Positions 1-5,229 of a stretch of 42,548 nucleotides of DNA are shown piece by piece. This stretch comes from a virus. A program made the translations under genes and the position numbers. Below the pieces are notes generated by a model. That model searched no databases and was not told where the DNA came from. It saw nothing but the letters and a program-made list of their open reading frames with translations. The DNA lies in IMG/VR virus record IMGVR_UViG_3300042562_000248, positions 1-42,548 of that record; one strand, given 5' to 3'. The stretch's first letter is position 1. Every line of letters begins with the position of its first letter.

Positions 1-70
1 CAATGTCTATTCCCGTATTCTCATAACTTGAAATTGTAGTTCTTAATATTTCTACTGCTGTTTGTTTCAT
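1..70 (-). CDS. Small phage protein, MKQTAVEW family (partial, runs off left edge)
   Basis: The ATG is at 70-68 on the minus strand and the frame stays open to base 1. The 23 visible residues start MKQTAVEILRTTISSYEN. The first six residues, MKQTAV, match the protein at 544-903, so this looks like another member of the short-protein family that begins MKQTAVEW and is common in Bacteroidota phages and prophages. It follows the gene at 75-275 by 4 bases and is probably in the same operon. Function unknown. The 3' end lies outside the window. Confidence 0.6.
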   Translation of the reverse strand, partial: MKQTAVEILRTTISSYENTGIDI

Positions 71-74
71 AATA

Positions 75-275
75 TTATTTATCTATATGAATTAAAAAGC
101 TAATTTTTCTTTTTATTGTAGGATATTTTTCTATTAACCACAAACTTAAATCGTCTTTCTCTGAGTCATCGATATGAAACTCTGCATAAGTGTGTATTTT
201 ATGACCTTTAAATATTTCTTGTAATTTTTCTGGAATTTCCGATAATTTAATTACTGATTTTGTTATTGTTTTCAT
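75..275 (-). CDS. Hypothetical small protein (66 aa)
   Basis: The protein starts MKTITKSVIKLSEIPEK. I chose the ATG at 275-273 because the longer reading frame (start at 347) runs 68 bases back into the gene at 280-540, while this start gives the 4-base spacing usual in the operon. It contains a charged, acidic middle (HIDDSEKDDLSLW). I do not recognise a family. It is one of a tight chain of minus-strand early-type genes. Confidence 0.6.
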   Translation of the reverse strand: MKTITKSVIKLSEIPEKLQEIFKGHKIHTYAEFHIDDSEKDDLSLWLIEKYPTIKRKISFLIHIDK

Positions 276-279
276 AATA

Positions 280-540
280 TTATTTATTTTTAAATTGTTC
301 AAACCATTCCTCAAAGTCATTATACACAGGTGGCATATCTTTTTCAAAAATTTTACATTGTCTTGATTGTTTAAAAGATTCTCTTAAATCTCTCTCACTA
401 TAACTTCTTTCTTTTATCAAATCACCATCTGTATCTAATAAAAAGTCAATATCATTTTCTGATAGTAATTTTGAATGTCTAAGTTGTTGTAAATTCCCTT
501 CATAATTACTAGTATTTCCTTTTTCGTTTATCTGTTTCAT
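280..540 (-). CDS. Small phage protein with C-terminal EEWFEQFKNK motif (86 aa)
   Basis: The protein starts MKQINEKGNTSNYEG. It has the segment YSERDLRESFKQSRQ and ends FEEWFEQFKNK. This layout (a D/E-D-L-x-E-x-F-K segment followed by EWFEQFK at the C-terminus) is shared with the proteins at 544-903 and 1570-1779, so the three are paralogues that probably arose by tandem duplication. Homologues of this kind are common in Bacteroidota phages; no function is known to me. It lies 3 bases after the stop of the upstream gene in a polycistronic run. Confidence 0.7.
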   Translation of the reverse strand: MKQINEKGNTSNYEGNLQQLRHSKLLSENDIDFLLDTDGDLIKERSYSERDLRESFKQSRQCKIFEKDMPPVYNDFEEWFEQFKNK

Positions 541-543
541 AAC

Positions 544-903
544 TTATTTGTTTTTAAACTTAATACACCACTCAAATAAATTTAAAGTAGTTTCGGCATT
601 TTGCCATTCTATATAATTTTTTTCTGTTGAAATATACAATGAATTTGGACAAGTTCTATTACTATTAGGATTGAAGTGTTTCCATAATTCTTCTGCAACA
701 ATTCCGTAATATGGTTTTTGGAAAGTGTTAAAATAATATTCCTCTGCTCTTTCTGTATCTTCACTTGCTTCCCAATTAGCATCAATTATCTGTTGCTTTT
801 CCATTTCTTTGGCTTGTTTAATTTCAAGAGCTTCTCCTTTTGTAAATTGCAAACCTGCATCAATAAGTTTTTCTTCTAACCATTCTACTGCTGTCTGTTT
901 CAT
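544..903 (-). CDS. Small phage protein, MKQTAVEW...W-x-x-KFKNK family (119 aa)
   Basis: I chose the ATG at 903-901 (protein start MKQTAVEWLEEKLIDAG) because this start is characteristic of the family. An ATG 21 bases further upstream would add MKNKKQI. The body has a charged helix (KGEALEIKQAKEMEKQQ), then ASEDTERAEEYYF, and ends LFEWCIKFKNK, a degenerate version of the EWFEQFK ending of its paralogues. The start overlaps the 3' end of the gene at 860-1075 by 44 bases in another frame. Function unknown. Confidence 0.7.
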   Translation of the reverse strand: MKQTAVEWLEEKLIDAGLQFTKGEALEIKQAKEMEKQQIIDANWEASEDTERAEEYYFNTFQKPYYGIVAEELWKHFNPNSNRTCPNSLYISTEKNYIEWQNAETTLNLFEWCIKFKNK

Positions 904-1075
904 AATTTGCTTTTTGTTTTTCATATTGTTTTATTAAATCTAATTTGTTTTCTAAATTCATTCTTACTATTGCTTTTAATAGTTTTAAGACGTTATCTCT
1001 TCCTCCTAGTATATTTATATCACTTTGTGAAACTCGTGTCTGTAATCGAATGCTTTTGACTTCTGAAGGTTTCAT
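860..1075 (-). CDS. Hypothetical small protein with MKPSEV start (71 aa)
   Basis: The start is the ATG at 1075-1073, which overlaps the TGA of the upstream gene (ATGA). A longer frame to 1159 would overlap the upstream gene by 88 bases and is less likely. From MKPSEV onward it resembles the second half of the protein at 2472-2762 (MEPSEV): both continue with an R-x-x-TR segment, a G-x-R-x-N/D segment and a final IKQ(W/Y)E. This suggests paralogy, with the first half lost or never present here. Its 3' part overlaps the 544-903 gene. Function unknown. Confidence 0.55.
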   Translation of the reverse strand: MKPSEVKSIRLQTRVSQSDINILGGRDNVLKLLKAIVRMNLENKLDLIKQYEKQKANYETDSSRMVRRKTY

Positions 1076-1332
1076 AGATATATAATCAGGTTGTCGTCCT
1101 GTTCCTCGATGTCGTACTTGCCACATGTGGTGTTGTTGATCGATAACGAAAACTTCCACGTGTTGTGGATCTTTGAGGCTTTCCTTATTTTAACCGTGGT
1201 GTCCACAGTTGGCCGTTTAAATATGACCTTATCCCACTTTATAATTGCAATAAATTCGTCCTTAAACCAGTCGTTCTTTGTACTCAAGTCAAACTGAGTA
1301 CCTGTCATTTTTCTGTCGTATAGTGTAATCAT
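1072..1332 (-). CDS. Hypothetical small protein (86 aa)
   Basis: The protein starts MITLYDRKMTGTQFDLST and ends IEEQDDNLIIYL. Its start overlaps the stop of the upstream gene (TGATG at 1330-1334) and its stop overlaps the next start (ATGA at 1072-1075). This strongly supports both ends and suggests translational coupling. It has alternating hydrophobic beta-strand patterns and no recognisable motif. Family unknown. Confidence 0.65.
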   Translation of the reverse strand: MITLYDRKMTGTQFDLSTKNDWFKDEFIAIIKWDKVIFKRPTVDTTVKIRKASKIHNTWKFSLSINNTTCGKYDIEEQDDNLIIYL

Positions 1333-1568
1333 CAGAATAGTTTTTTAATGTCGTTGTTATTCATTTCTAATAATTTAGTCAATGCGTGATCTGTTACCGC
1401 ATTCGTATCTAAAATCTTAAACAGAACCTCTATCTTTCTGTGTGTCAGCCTTCTACCTTGCGAGAAAAGTTTTACTCGGTTTAGACTGTCCGTGAATTGT
1501 TGTTGTTGCTCTGGGGTTGTTATTGGATCACCGTATTGGGTTGTCCAACGTCCGTTTAAAATTTTCAT
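1332..1568 (-). CDS. Hypothetical small protein (78 aa)
   Basis: The protein starts MKILNGRWTTQYGDPITT. I chose this ATG at 1568-1566 because an alternative eight codons upstream would overlap the 1570-1779 gene by 23 bases. The stop is interlocked with the start of the next gene (TGATG). The middle is basic (FSQGRRLTHRKIEVLFKIL) and the rest is helical. I do not recognise a family; a nucleic-acid-binding role would be a guess. Confidence 0.65.
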   Translation of the reverse strand: MKILNGRWTTQYGDPITTPEQQQQFTDSLNRVKLFSQGRRLTHRKIEVLFKILDTNAVTDHALTKLLEMNNNDIKKLF

Positions 1569-1569
1569 A

Positions 1570-1779
1570 TTATTTCTTTTTAAATTGTTCAAACCATTCT
1601 CCGAAAGTTAAATTGTTGTTATTGTAGCAATTAGTAAATCCACTTTTAAAGGCTTCTTCTAAATCATCTTCATTATAACTATTTTCTTCTTGCCATTTAG
1701 CACCAATTTGAAATAATGTAATATCTCTTTCGCAAATGCAAATTCTTTCAGTTGCTTTCTCTAATGTTTCTTGTATCAT
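1570..1779 (-). CDS. Small phage protein with EWFEQFKKK C-terminus (69 aa)
   Basis: The protein starts MIQETLEKATERICICE. It contains GAKWQEENSYNEDDLEEAF and ends GEWFEQFKKK. The GAKWQEE, YxEDDLxEAF and EWFEQFK blocks are the signature of a short-protein family frequent in Bacteroidota phages and are shared with the paralogues at 280-540 and 544-903. Its start overlaps the stop of the upstream gene (ATGA at 1776-1779). Function unknown. Confidence 0.7.
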   Translation of the reverse strand: MIQETLEKATERICICERDITLFQIGAKWQEENSYNEDDLEEAFKSGFTNCYNNNNLTFGEWFEQFKKK

Positions 1780-1991
1780 AATATCTTTATAAATTTACCG
1801 TTGTTATCTATTAATGTTGTTAGTTGAAATTGCTTATCGAGGTGCTCTAGAACAATATCTAGATTTCCCATATTGAAAACCATTGAAAAGTTGTTTATAT
1901 CAATGTTTGGCTTTAGACTATTGTAGTACTCGTGGAACCATTCCAAACGGTACTGCCCACTATTTCGCATCTTTATATATTCTGTCTTCAT
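1776..1991 (-). CDS. Hypothetical small protein (71 aa)
   Basis: The protein starts MKTEYIKMRNSGQYRLEW and ends LIDNNGKFIKIL. The stop overlaps the next start as ATGA, and the start lies inside the 3' end of the upstream gene (32-base overlap). No motif or family is recognised; the composition is mixed and soluble. Confidence 0.6.
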   Translation of the reverse strand: MKTEYIKMRNSGQYRLEWFHEYYNSLKPNIDINNFSMVFNMGNLDIVLEHLDKQFQLTTLIDNNGKFIKIL

Positions 1992-2157
1992 ATATCTTAT
2001 TTTTTTGGTGATACGTTAGCACATACCATGATTGTTGTAATTCCATTGTTATGCTATCTGTTGCATATATTCTCTGTAGTTTATGGTACGGCAGCTCCTG
2101 ATACCAATAGTCCAATGCCTCTTCCATAAATGTTGTGTAATCATTAAATCTGCTCAT
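1960..2157 (-). CDS. Hypothetical small protein (65 aa)
   Basis: The protein starts MSRFNDYTTFMEEALDYW and is rich in Tyr, Trp and Gln (for example ELQQSWYVLTYHQKN). It overlaps both neighbours (14 bases upstream, 32 downstream), as is typical for this operon. No family recognised. Confidence 0.6.
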   Translation of the reverse strand: MSRFNDYTTFMEEALDYWYQELPYHKLQRIYATDSITMELQQSWYVLTYHQKNKIYEDRIYKDAK

Positions 2158-2341
2158 CGCTTAAAAATTTATAGTACTCATCGTACAAGTCGTTAAAAAT
2201 ATGTCTGTAATTATCTCGATACCTTAAGTCTCCGTTGTCGTCCGTAGTGTATAGTTTCCACTCGTCATTGTCTACCATAAGGAGCAAGTCCTTATGTGCT
2301 AGTTCGCATGACTTCTCTATTACGTTAATTGTTATTTCCAT
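2144..2341 (-). CDS. Hypothetical acidic small protein (65 aa)
   Basis: The protein starts MEITINVIEKSCELAHKD and is strongly acidic and Tyr-rich toward the end (NDLYDEYYKFLSDEQI). Its start overlaps the end of the 47-codon gene upstream by 10 bases. Acidic early phage proteins of this size are often DNA mimics or host-takeover factors, but nothing here proves that. Confidence 0.6.
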   Translation of the reverse strand: MEITINVIEKSCELAHKDLLLMVDNDEWKLYTTDDNGDLRYRDNYRHIFNDLYDEYYKFLSDEQI

Positions 2342-2475
2342 ATTCTTTTAAAGTTATGATTATACTTAAACGTTTTACCGTCCATTTTTACACTATAACC
2401 ATAGTACTCTGAGTTTAACATGAAGTCTCTTCCCTTAGCAATATTCATTCTAAAGTACTGATCGTCGTATATCAT
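2332..2475 (-). CDS. Hypothetical small protein (47 aa)
   Basis: This reading frame starts MIYDDQYFRMNIAKGRDF and ends YNHNFKRIWK. The start overlaps the upstream stop as ATGA (2472-2475), and the stop lies 10 bases inside the next gene. It fills what would otherwise be the only 130-base gap in the operon, which supports it as a real gene. It contains the segment SEYYGYSVKMDGKTFKY. No family recognised. Confidence 0.6.
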   Translation of the reverse strand: MIYDDQYFRMNIAKGRDFMLNSEYYGYSVKMDGKTFKYNHNFKRIWK

Positions 2476-2762
2476 TGCGCGCATAACTCCCATTGTTTTA
2501 TCTTATTAATATTCCTTCCGTTTAGTCCTAACCTACCACATATAAACTTGGCCAACACCTTGTTACCTCGCGTGCCGTTGTCTATTTCCCTCGTGCCAAT
2601 CCTGAAGACTACCTCTGAAGGCTCCATTCCTAAGACTCTGTTGCAAAACTTTGAGTCCTGACCTAAATACAATCTATTGTGTTTAGTATTTGTACTTACT
2701 ATTAAAGTCCACTCGTGACCGAATCCGTAACTACCTCTTGTAACTTCTATTGTTGCTTTCAT
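2472..2762 (-). CDS. Hypothetical protein with MEPSEV motif (96 aa)
   Basis: The protein starts MKATIEVTRGSYGFGHEW. The first half is beta-rich (WTLIVSTNTKHNRLYLG). The second half (residues about 46-96) carries MEPSEVVFRIGTR and ends KIKQWELCAQ, and resembles the 71-residue protein at 860-1075. Stop and start are interlocked with both neighbours (ATGA type). Function unknown; the paralogy suggests early-region expansion by duplication. Confidence 0.6.
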   Translation of the reverse strand: MKATIEVTRGSYGFGHEWTLIVSTNTKHNRLYLGQDSKFCNRVLGMEPSEVVFRIGTREIDNGTRGNKVLAKFICGRLGLNGRNINKIKQWELCAQ

Positions 2763-3076
2763 ATAAAATATTTATTGTTAAATTTTTGTCGTTGTCCTGT
2801 GAAGTTTGGGCTATAAACCAACATGTCAAACTCATCACTACTTATAGCGATACAAGTCTGTGTCATTACAGTACTTATCTTTTCAAAGTCAGATATTACC
2901 TTAGATGCAAGTTTATAGTCCGTTGACAGTTCTAAAACTGCCGTTGGTTCGGGTACTCCGTTATATTCTCCGTTCTCTATTTTAAAACTCACTACCTTGT
3001 AGCCTTTGTGCTCCATGAAGTATTGATAAATGTTCTCTACCGCGTTATTGTTTAATCCGATGTTTACTGTTATCAT
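2759..3076 (-). CDS. Hypothetical small protein (105 aa)
   Basis: The protein starts MITVNIGLNNNAVENIYQ and ends QRQKFNNKYFI. Alternating strand and helix patterns suggest a small alpha/beta fold (residues 25-60 strand-rich, VVSFKIENGEY). Its stop overlaps the following ATG by 4 bases and its first base is shared with the stop of the upstream gene. No family recognised. Confidence 0.65.
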   Translation of the reverse strand: MITVNIGLNNNAVENIYQYFMEHKGYKVVSFKIENGEYNGVPEPTAVLELSTDYKLASKVISDFEKISTVMTQTCIAISSDEFDMLVYSPNFTGQRQKFNNKYFI

Positions 3077-3372
3077 TATAATGTTTTATATAAAGTTTTT
3101 AATTGTTGGATAATACTAGAATAAGCCTCTATCTGGGCTTGTTTTTCTTTCGTTAGTCTCTTAATACCGCTTTGGTGCTTTATTGTCTTAATCTCGTTGT
3201 CTATAGCCTTGGCGACTGCCTGACGCTTTGAAGACTGAAACGTATAAACCTCCCAGGTTCGGTTGATGTAATTACATTTAGCCGTTGCTATTAAAATTCC
3301 GTTGTCATCGTATAGTTCCGACGTGTGACTAAACCCTGACCTGCTACTGTTGTATGTGTTTTTAAATTCCAT
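3076..3372 (-). CDS. Hypothetical small phage protein (98 aa)
   Basis: I chose the ATG at 3372-3370 (protein start MEFKNTYNSSRSGFSHTS); one codon upstream is a GTG that could also start it. Residues 20-45 (LYDDNGILIATAKCNYINR) form a strand-turn-strand typical of small phage proteins. The last 45 residues are a basic, Lys/Gln-rich helix. It follows the 20-codon membrane peptide gene by 2 bases. Function unknown. Confidence 0.65.
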   Translation of the reverse strand: MEFKNTYNSSRSGFSHTSELYDDNGILIATAKCNYINRTWEVYTFQSSKRQAVAKAIDNEIKTIKHQSGIKRLTKEKQAQIEAYSSIIQQLKTLYKTL

Positions 3373-3374
3373 CA

Positions 3375-3437
3375 CTATAAATTATTTAAGATTATTACTA
3401 GAACCGTTACTAAGATTGTAAATTTAATTCTGCCCAT
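3375..3437 (-). CDS. Putative single-span membrane micropeptide (20 aa)
   Basis: The reading frame MGRIKFTILVTVLVIILNNL has two basic residues followed by about 12 uninterrupted hydrophobic residues, so it would insert as one short transmembrane helix. It sits between the 24-residue membrane peptide gene (4 bases away) and the 98-residue gene (2 bases away). It is supported by this tight packing and by the hydrophobic pattern, but it is so short that it could be chance. Confidence 0.4.
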   Translation of the reverse strand: MGRIKFTILVTVLVIILNNL

Positions 3438-3441
3438 GTTG

Positions 3442-3516
3442 TTATGAGTTTACTATGCAATAAGCATATGTTAATATTAATAAAATTAGTCCGATTATTG
3501 TCGTTGTTGTCTTCAT
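3442..3516 (-). CDS. Putative single-span membrane micropeptide (24 aa)
   Basis: The frame starts MKTTTTIIGLILLILTYAYC and ends IVNS. It has one hydrophobic segment (residues 7-22) after a Thr-rich start. Its ATG overlaps the TGA of the upstream gene (ATGA at 3513-3516). Together with the next 20-residue peptide it forms a pair of tiny membrane proteins. Candidate roles seen for such phage peptides include membrane perturbation or superinfection immunity, but this is inference only. Confidence 0.45.
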   Translation of the reverse strand: MKTTTTIIGLILLILTYAYCIVNS

Positions 3517-3683
3517 TTAAATGTTCCTTGGGTTATGTCCTTATGGTTTACTACTAGTTCTGTGAGGCGTTCTAAACTTCCCGCCTCTATCGTGGCATTG
3601 CCAACGTTGGCACGGTATATAGTCCTTTCCGTGCCCTTGTACACTTGTGTGTAGGTTGTGTATTCTATCTCTCTTGCTCGCAT
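3513..3683 (-). CDS. Hypothetical small protein (56 aa)
   Basis: The frame starts MRAREIEYTTYTQVYKGT and ends KDITQGTFK. The first two thirds are strand-rich with alternating Tyr and Thr, then ANVGNATIEAGSLERLTEL. It overlaps the upstream gene by 19 bases and the downstream ATG by 4. No family recognised. Confidence 0.55.
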   Translation of the reverse strand: MRAREIEYTTYTQVYKGTERTIYRANVGNATIEAGSLERLTELVVNHKDITQGTFK

Positions 3684-3808
3684 AAAAAAATGTATTTAGA
3701 ATATAAAATGTTCTTTTCACTCTGTGTTAACTTATTCCAATGTCCGTATAGTTTGGGGTTAATTGGGTGCCCGTCTATACTATATAAAATTTCTTTGTTA
3801 GTACTCAT
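3665..3808 (-). CDS. Hypothetical small protein (47 aa)
   Basis: The frame starts MSTNKEILYSIDGHPINP and continues LYGHWNKLTQSEKNILYSKY. It overlaps the upstream gene by 11 bases and the downstream gene by 19. The packing matches the rest of the operon. Function unknown. Confidence 0.55.
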   Translation of the reverse strand: MSTNKEILYSIDGHPINPKLYGHWNKLTQSEKNILYSKYIFLCEQER

Positions 3809-3977
3809 TGTATTTTATTTTTGATATTAATATTTCAACGTTTCTTGCGTAGATGCTATACTCTATATCGTTTGTAATATAGTCAGTATTGCAACATAAG
3901 TCCTCGTAATGGTCTAGCGTTTCTTTGCGTTCTTGTTTAGTCATTCTAAGGATGTCCTTTTGTGTTAGTGTTGTCAT
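3798..3977 (-). CDS. Hypothetical small protein (59 aa)
   Basis: The frame starts MTTLTQKDILRMTKQERK and is a charged helical protein with a CC pair (DLCCNTDYI) and a basic-hydrophobic end (ILISKIKYNEY). The start is one base after the upstream stop. No family recognised. Confidence 0.55.
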   Translation of the reverse strand: MTTLTQKDILRMTKQERKETLDHYEDLCCNTDYITNDIEYSIYARNVEILISKIKYNEY

Positions 3978-3978
3978 C

Positions 3979-4146
3979 TTAATATTGTGTTAGTGCGTAT
4001 CTCTTTGTATTGCACATTTCAAAGGCTCTGTCATGCTCATCATAACAAACCCATTCTCCATTTTCTAATCTATCAACGCTACCTACAAATACTTTATCAA
4101 TATAAATCAGGTAGTATCCAGCGTGTTTTTTAATTACTTTCTTCAT
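3979..4146 (-). CDS. Hypothetical small protein (55 aa)
   Basis: The frame starts MKKVIKKHAGYYLIYIDK. The pattern HAGYYLIYIDKVFVGSVDR followed by GEWVCYDEHDRA looks like a small antiparallel sheet. It starts one base after the stop of the 62-codon gene. Family unknown. Confidence 0.6.
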   Translation of the reverse strand: MKKVIKKHAGYYLIYIDKVFVGSVDRLENGEWVCYDEHDRAFEMCNTKRYALTQY

Positions 4147-4147
4147 C

Positions 4148-4336
4148 TTAATATGTTTTAAGTTGTGAAGATAAGCCCCCTAGCTTACCTATATAATAAA
4201 TAAATTCATTCGTCTCTATTCTTACAATTCCCTCATCGGATTTGCTTACATTTAAAATGTTGTCGAATTTATCAGTTCGATCCTTATAAAAATTATATAG
4301 ATCTTTTTGACTCTTAGTCATTAAAATGTTATCCAT
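4148..4336 (-). CDS. First gene of the minus-strand early operon, hypothetical (62 aa)
   Basis: The protein starts MDNILMTKSQKDLYNFYK and ends KLGGLSSQLKTY; the first half is helical and charged, the second strand-rich. It is the first gene after the structured leader: its ATG is 15 bases after the end of the hammerhead ribozyme (4351-4403) and 61 bases after the predicted cleavage point. Expression of the whole operon should therefore start from a self-cleaved leader. Function unknown. Confidence 0.65.
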   Translation of the reverse strand: MDNILMTKSQKDLYNFYKDRTDKFDNILNVSKSDEGIVRIETNEFIYYIGKLGGLSSQLKTY

Positions 4337-4350
4337 ATTAATATGTTGTT

Positions 4351-4403
4351 AGTGTTTCGCTATTCTGTAGCTCATCAGCATGGATAACGCATCCATGTAC
4401 ACT
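4351..4403 (-). ncRNA. Hammerhead ribozyme (type III) in the early-operon leader
   Basis: Read on the minus strand, all parts of the hammerhead core are present in order. Stem III strand AGUGU is at 4403-4399, with U at 4399 followed by A at 4398 (site GUA, cleavage predicted between 4398 and 4397). Stem I is a perfect 7-bp hairpin CAUGGAU/AUCCAUG with loop GCGUU (4397-4379). CUGAUGA is at 4378-4372. Stem II is GCUA/UAGC with loop CAGAA (4371-4359). GAAA is at 4358-4355, and its last A plus CACU closes stem III (ACACU with AGUGU, 5 bp). Stem III is the open stem, so this is type III. The match to the known consensus is complete; activity is inferred. Confidence 0.9.
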
Positions 4404-4528
4404 TTACACGTCTATCTCTATTTAAGTAGCTCGTGGTCTTCGGTTTTTATACCTGAGTAGACTTACCCGCTTTATAGTGTCTTCCACTTCCGCCACTTTT
4501 TAAATCTGTGGTCTCGATTTCAACACTG

Positions 4529-4536
4529 CAAACATA
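4529..4536 (-). promoter_or_regulatory. Candidate early promoter -7 box (TATGTTTG)
   Basis: On the minus strand this reads TATGTTTG followed by C, matching the Bacteroidota -7 consensus TAnnTTTG. A TTG lies 16 bases further upstream (4555-4553). It would start a transcript with about 120 bases of leader before the hammerhead cleavage site and then the 22-gene minus-strand operon. It is the only good match I see between 4337 and 5200 on this strand. Confidence 0.5.
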
Positions 4537-4896
4537 CGGCGAATATCAAATACAATCCTAATTTTTAACATAACTTTAACAGTATTATTTCTAACTGCTT
4601 GATTATCAATAGGTGTAATGTGTAGCTACTTTAGAATAATTTAGTATTGGTATATATATAAGGGTTTATTGAAGTGATCTAGTCTATATTATAATAATAT
4701 TGAGGGGTTTTGAGGGGTGCGGGGGTAAGACAGCCCCTAAGACTGTCTAAAATCGATTTTAAGGTGCATTTAAACCAATAAAACAATATCAAACGTATAC
4801 CAATATTAAAACGTCGAGTTTGTGCCTTAAAATCAAAATACCAATAAAATAGATACCAAAACATATCGGTGACGCGGGAAGTCCTATAAACATTGA

Positions 4897-5197
4897 ATTG
4901 GTGTCGATTATTTTAAATTAGTGTCGCTCTAGTGTCGTTTTTAAAAAAGTTTGTCATGGTCTTAAGTCTTGATACCAAAGGGCTAAGAAGGATTTTATCA
5001 TTTCATTCTGATTTTTTTTATGATTATGAGAAAAAAAAAAGAATTTAAAAAGGGGAGATGTATATAGAGCTAGTATTGACTATAAAAACGACACCTCGAC
5101 ACTAATTTACGTTAAGTATTATATTCATTGGGTTTATGTGTTTTATTTTCGTCGTAAAATCGTCACAACGTCGACACCAATATATAATAAACGACAC
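4897..5197. repeat. Inverted clusters of GTGTCG/CGACAC motifs (iteron-like)
   Basis: GTGTCG occurs at 4901, 4921 and 4932; its complement CGACAC occurs at 5089, 5097, 5172 and 5192. The left pair reads AATTA-GTGTCG-CTCTA-GTGTCG-TTTTT (4916-4942). The complement of 5084-5107 reads AATTA-GTGTCG-AG-GTGTCG-TTTTT, so the two arms match including their flanks. The outer copies share ATTGGTGTCGA (4897-4907 and, inverted, 5171-5181). Seven copies of a 6-mer in 300 bases, all left copies in one orientation and all right copies in the other, is not expected by chance. Candidate binding sites for a replication initiator or a repressor. Confidence 0.75.
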
Positions 5198-5212
5198 TAA
5201 AATAATATATTG

Positions 5213-5220
5213 TATCTTTG
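5213..5220 (+). promoter_or_regulatory. Promoter -7 box TATCTTTG
   Basis: This is an exact TAnnTTTG box. The last CGACAC motif (5192-5197) lies 15 bases upstream, where an activator or repressor would act. Transcription would begin just before the first hairpin of the structured leader (5230) and read the zinc-ribbon gene at 5336. Confidence 0.6.
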
Positions 5221-5229
5221 TACTTCAAA

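Noticed and set aside
860-1159. Longer version of the MKPSEV gene starting at 1159
   Set aside because: It would overlap the well-supported upstream gene by 88 bases, while the internal ATG forms a clean ATGA junction.
4704-4725. Intramolecular G-quadruplex
   Set aside because: Only three runs of four or more G are present, one short of the classical motif; kept as a weak observation only.
4679-4864. 61-codon minus-strand frame MFWYLFYWYFDF...
   Set aside because: It crosses the G-tracts, hairpin and palindrome of the control region, has odd aromatic-rich composition, no promoter or neighbour packing, and no family pattern.
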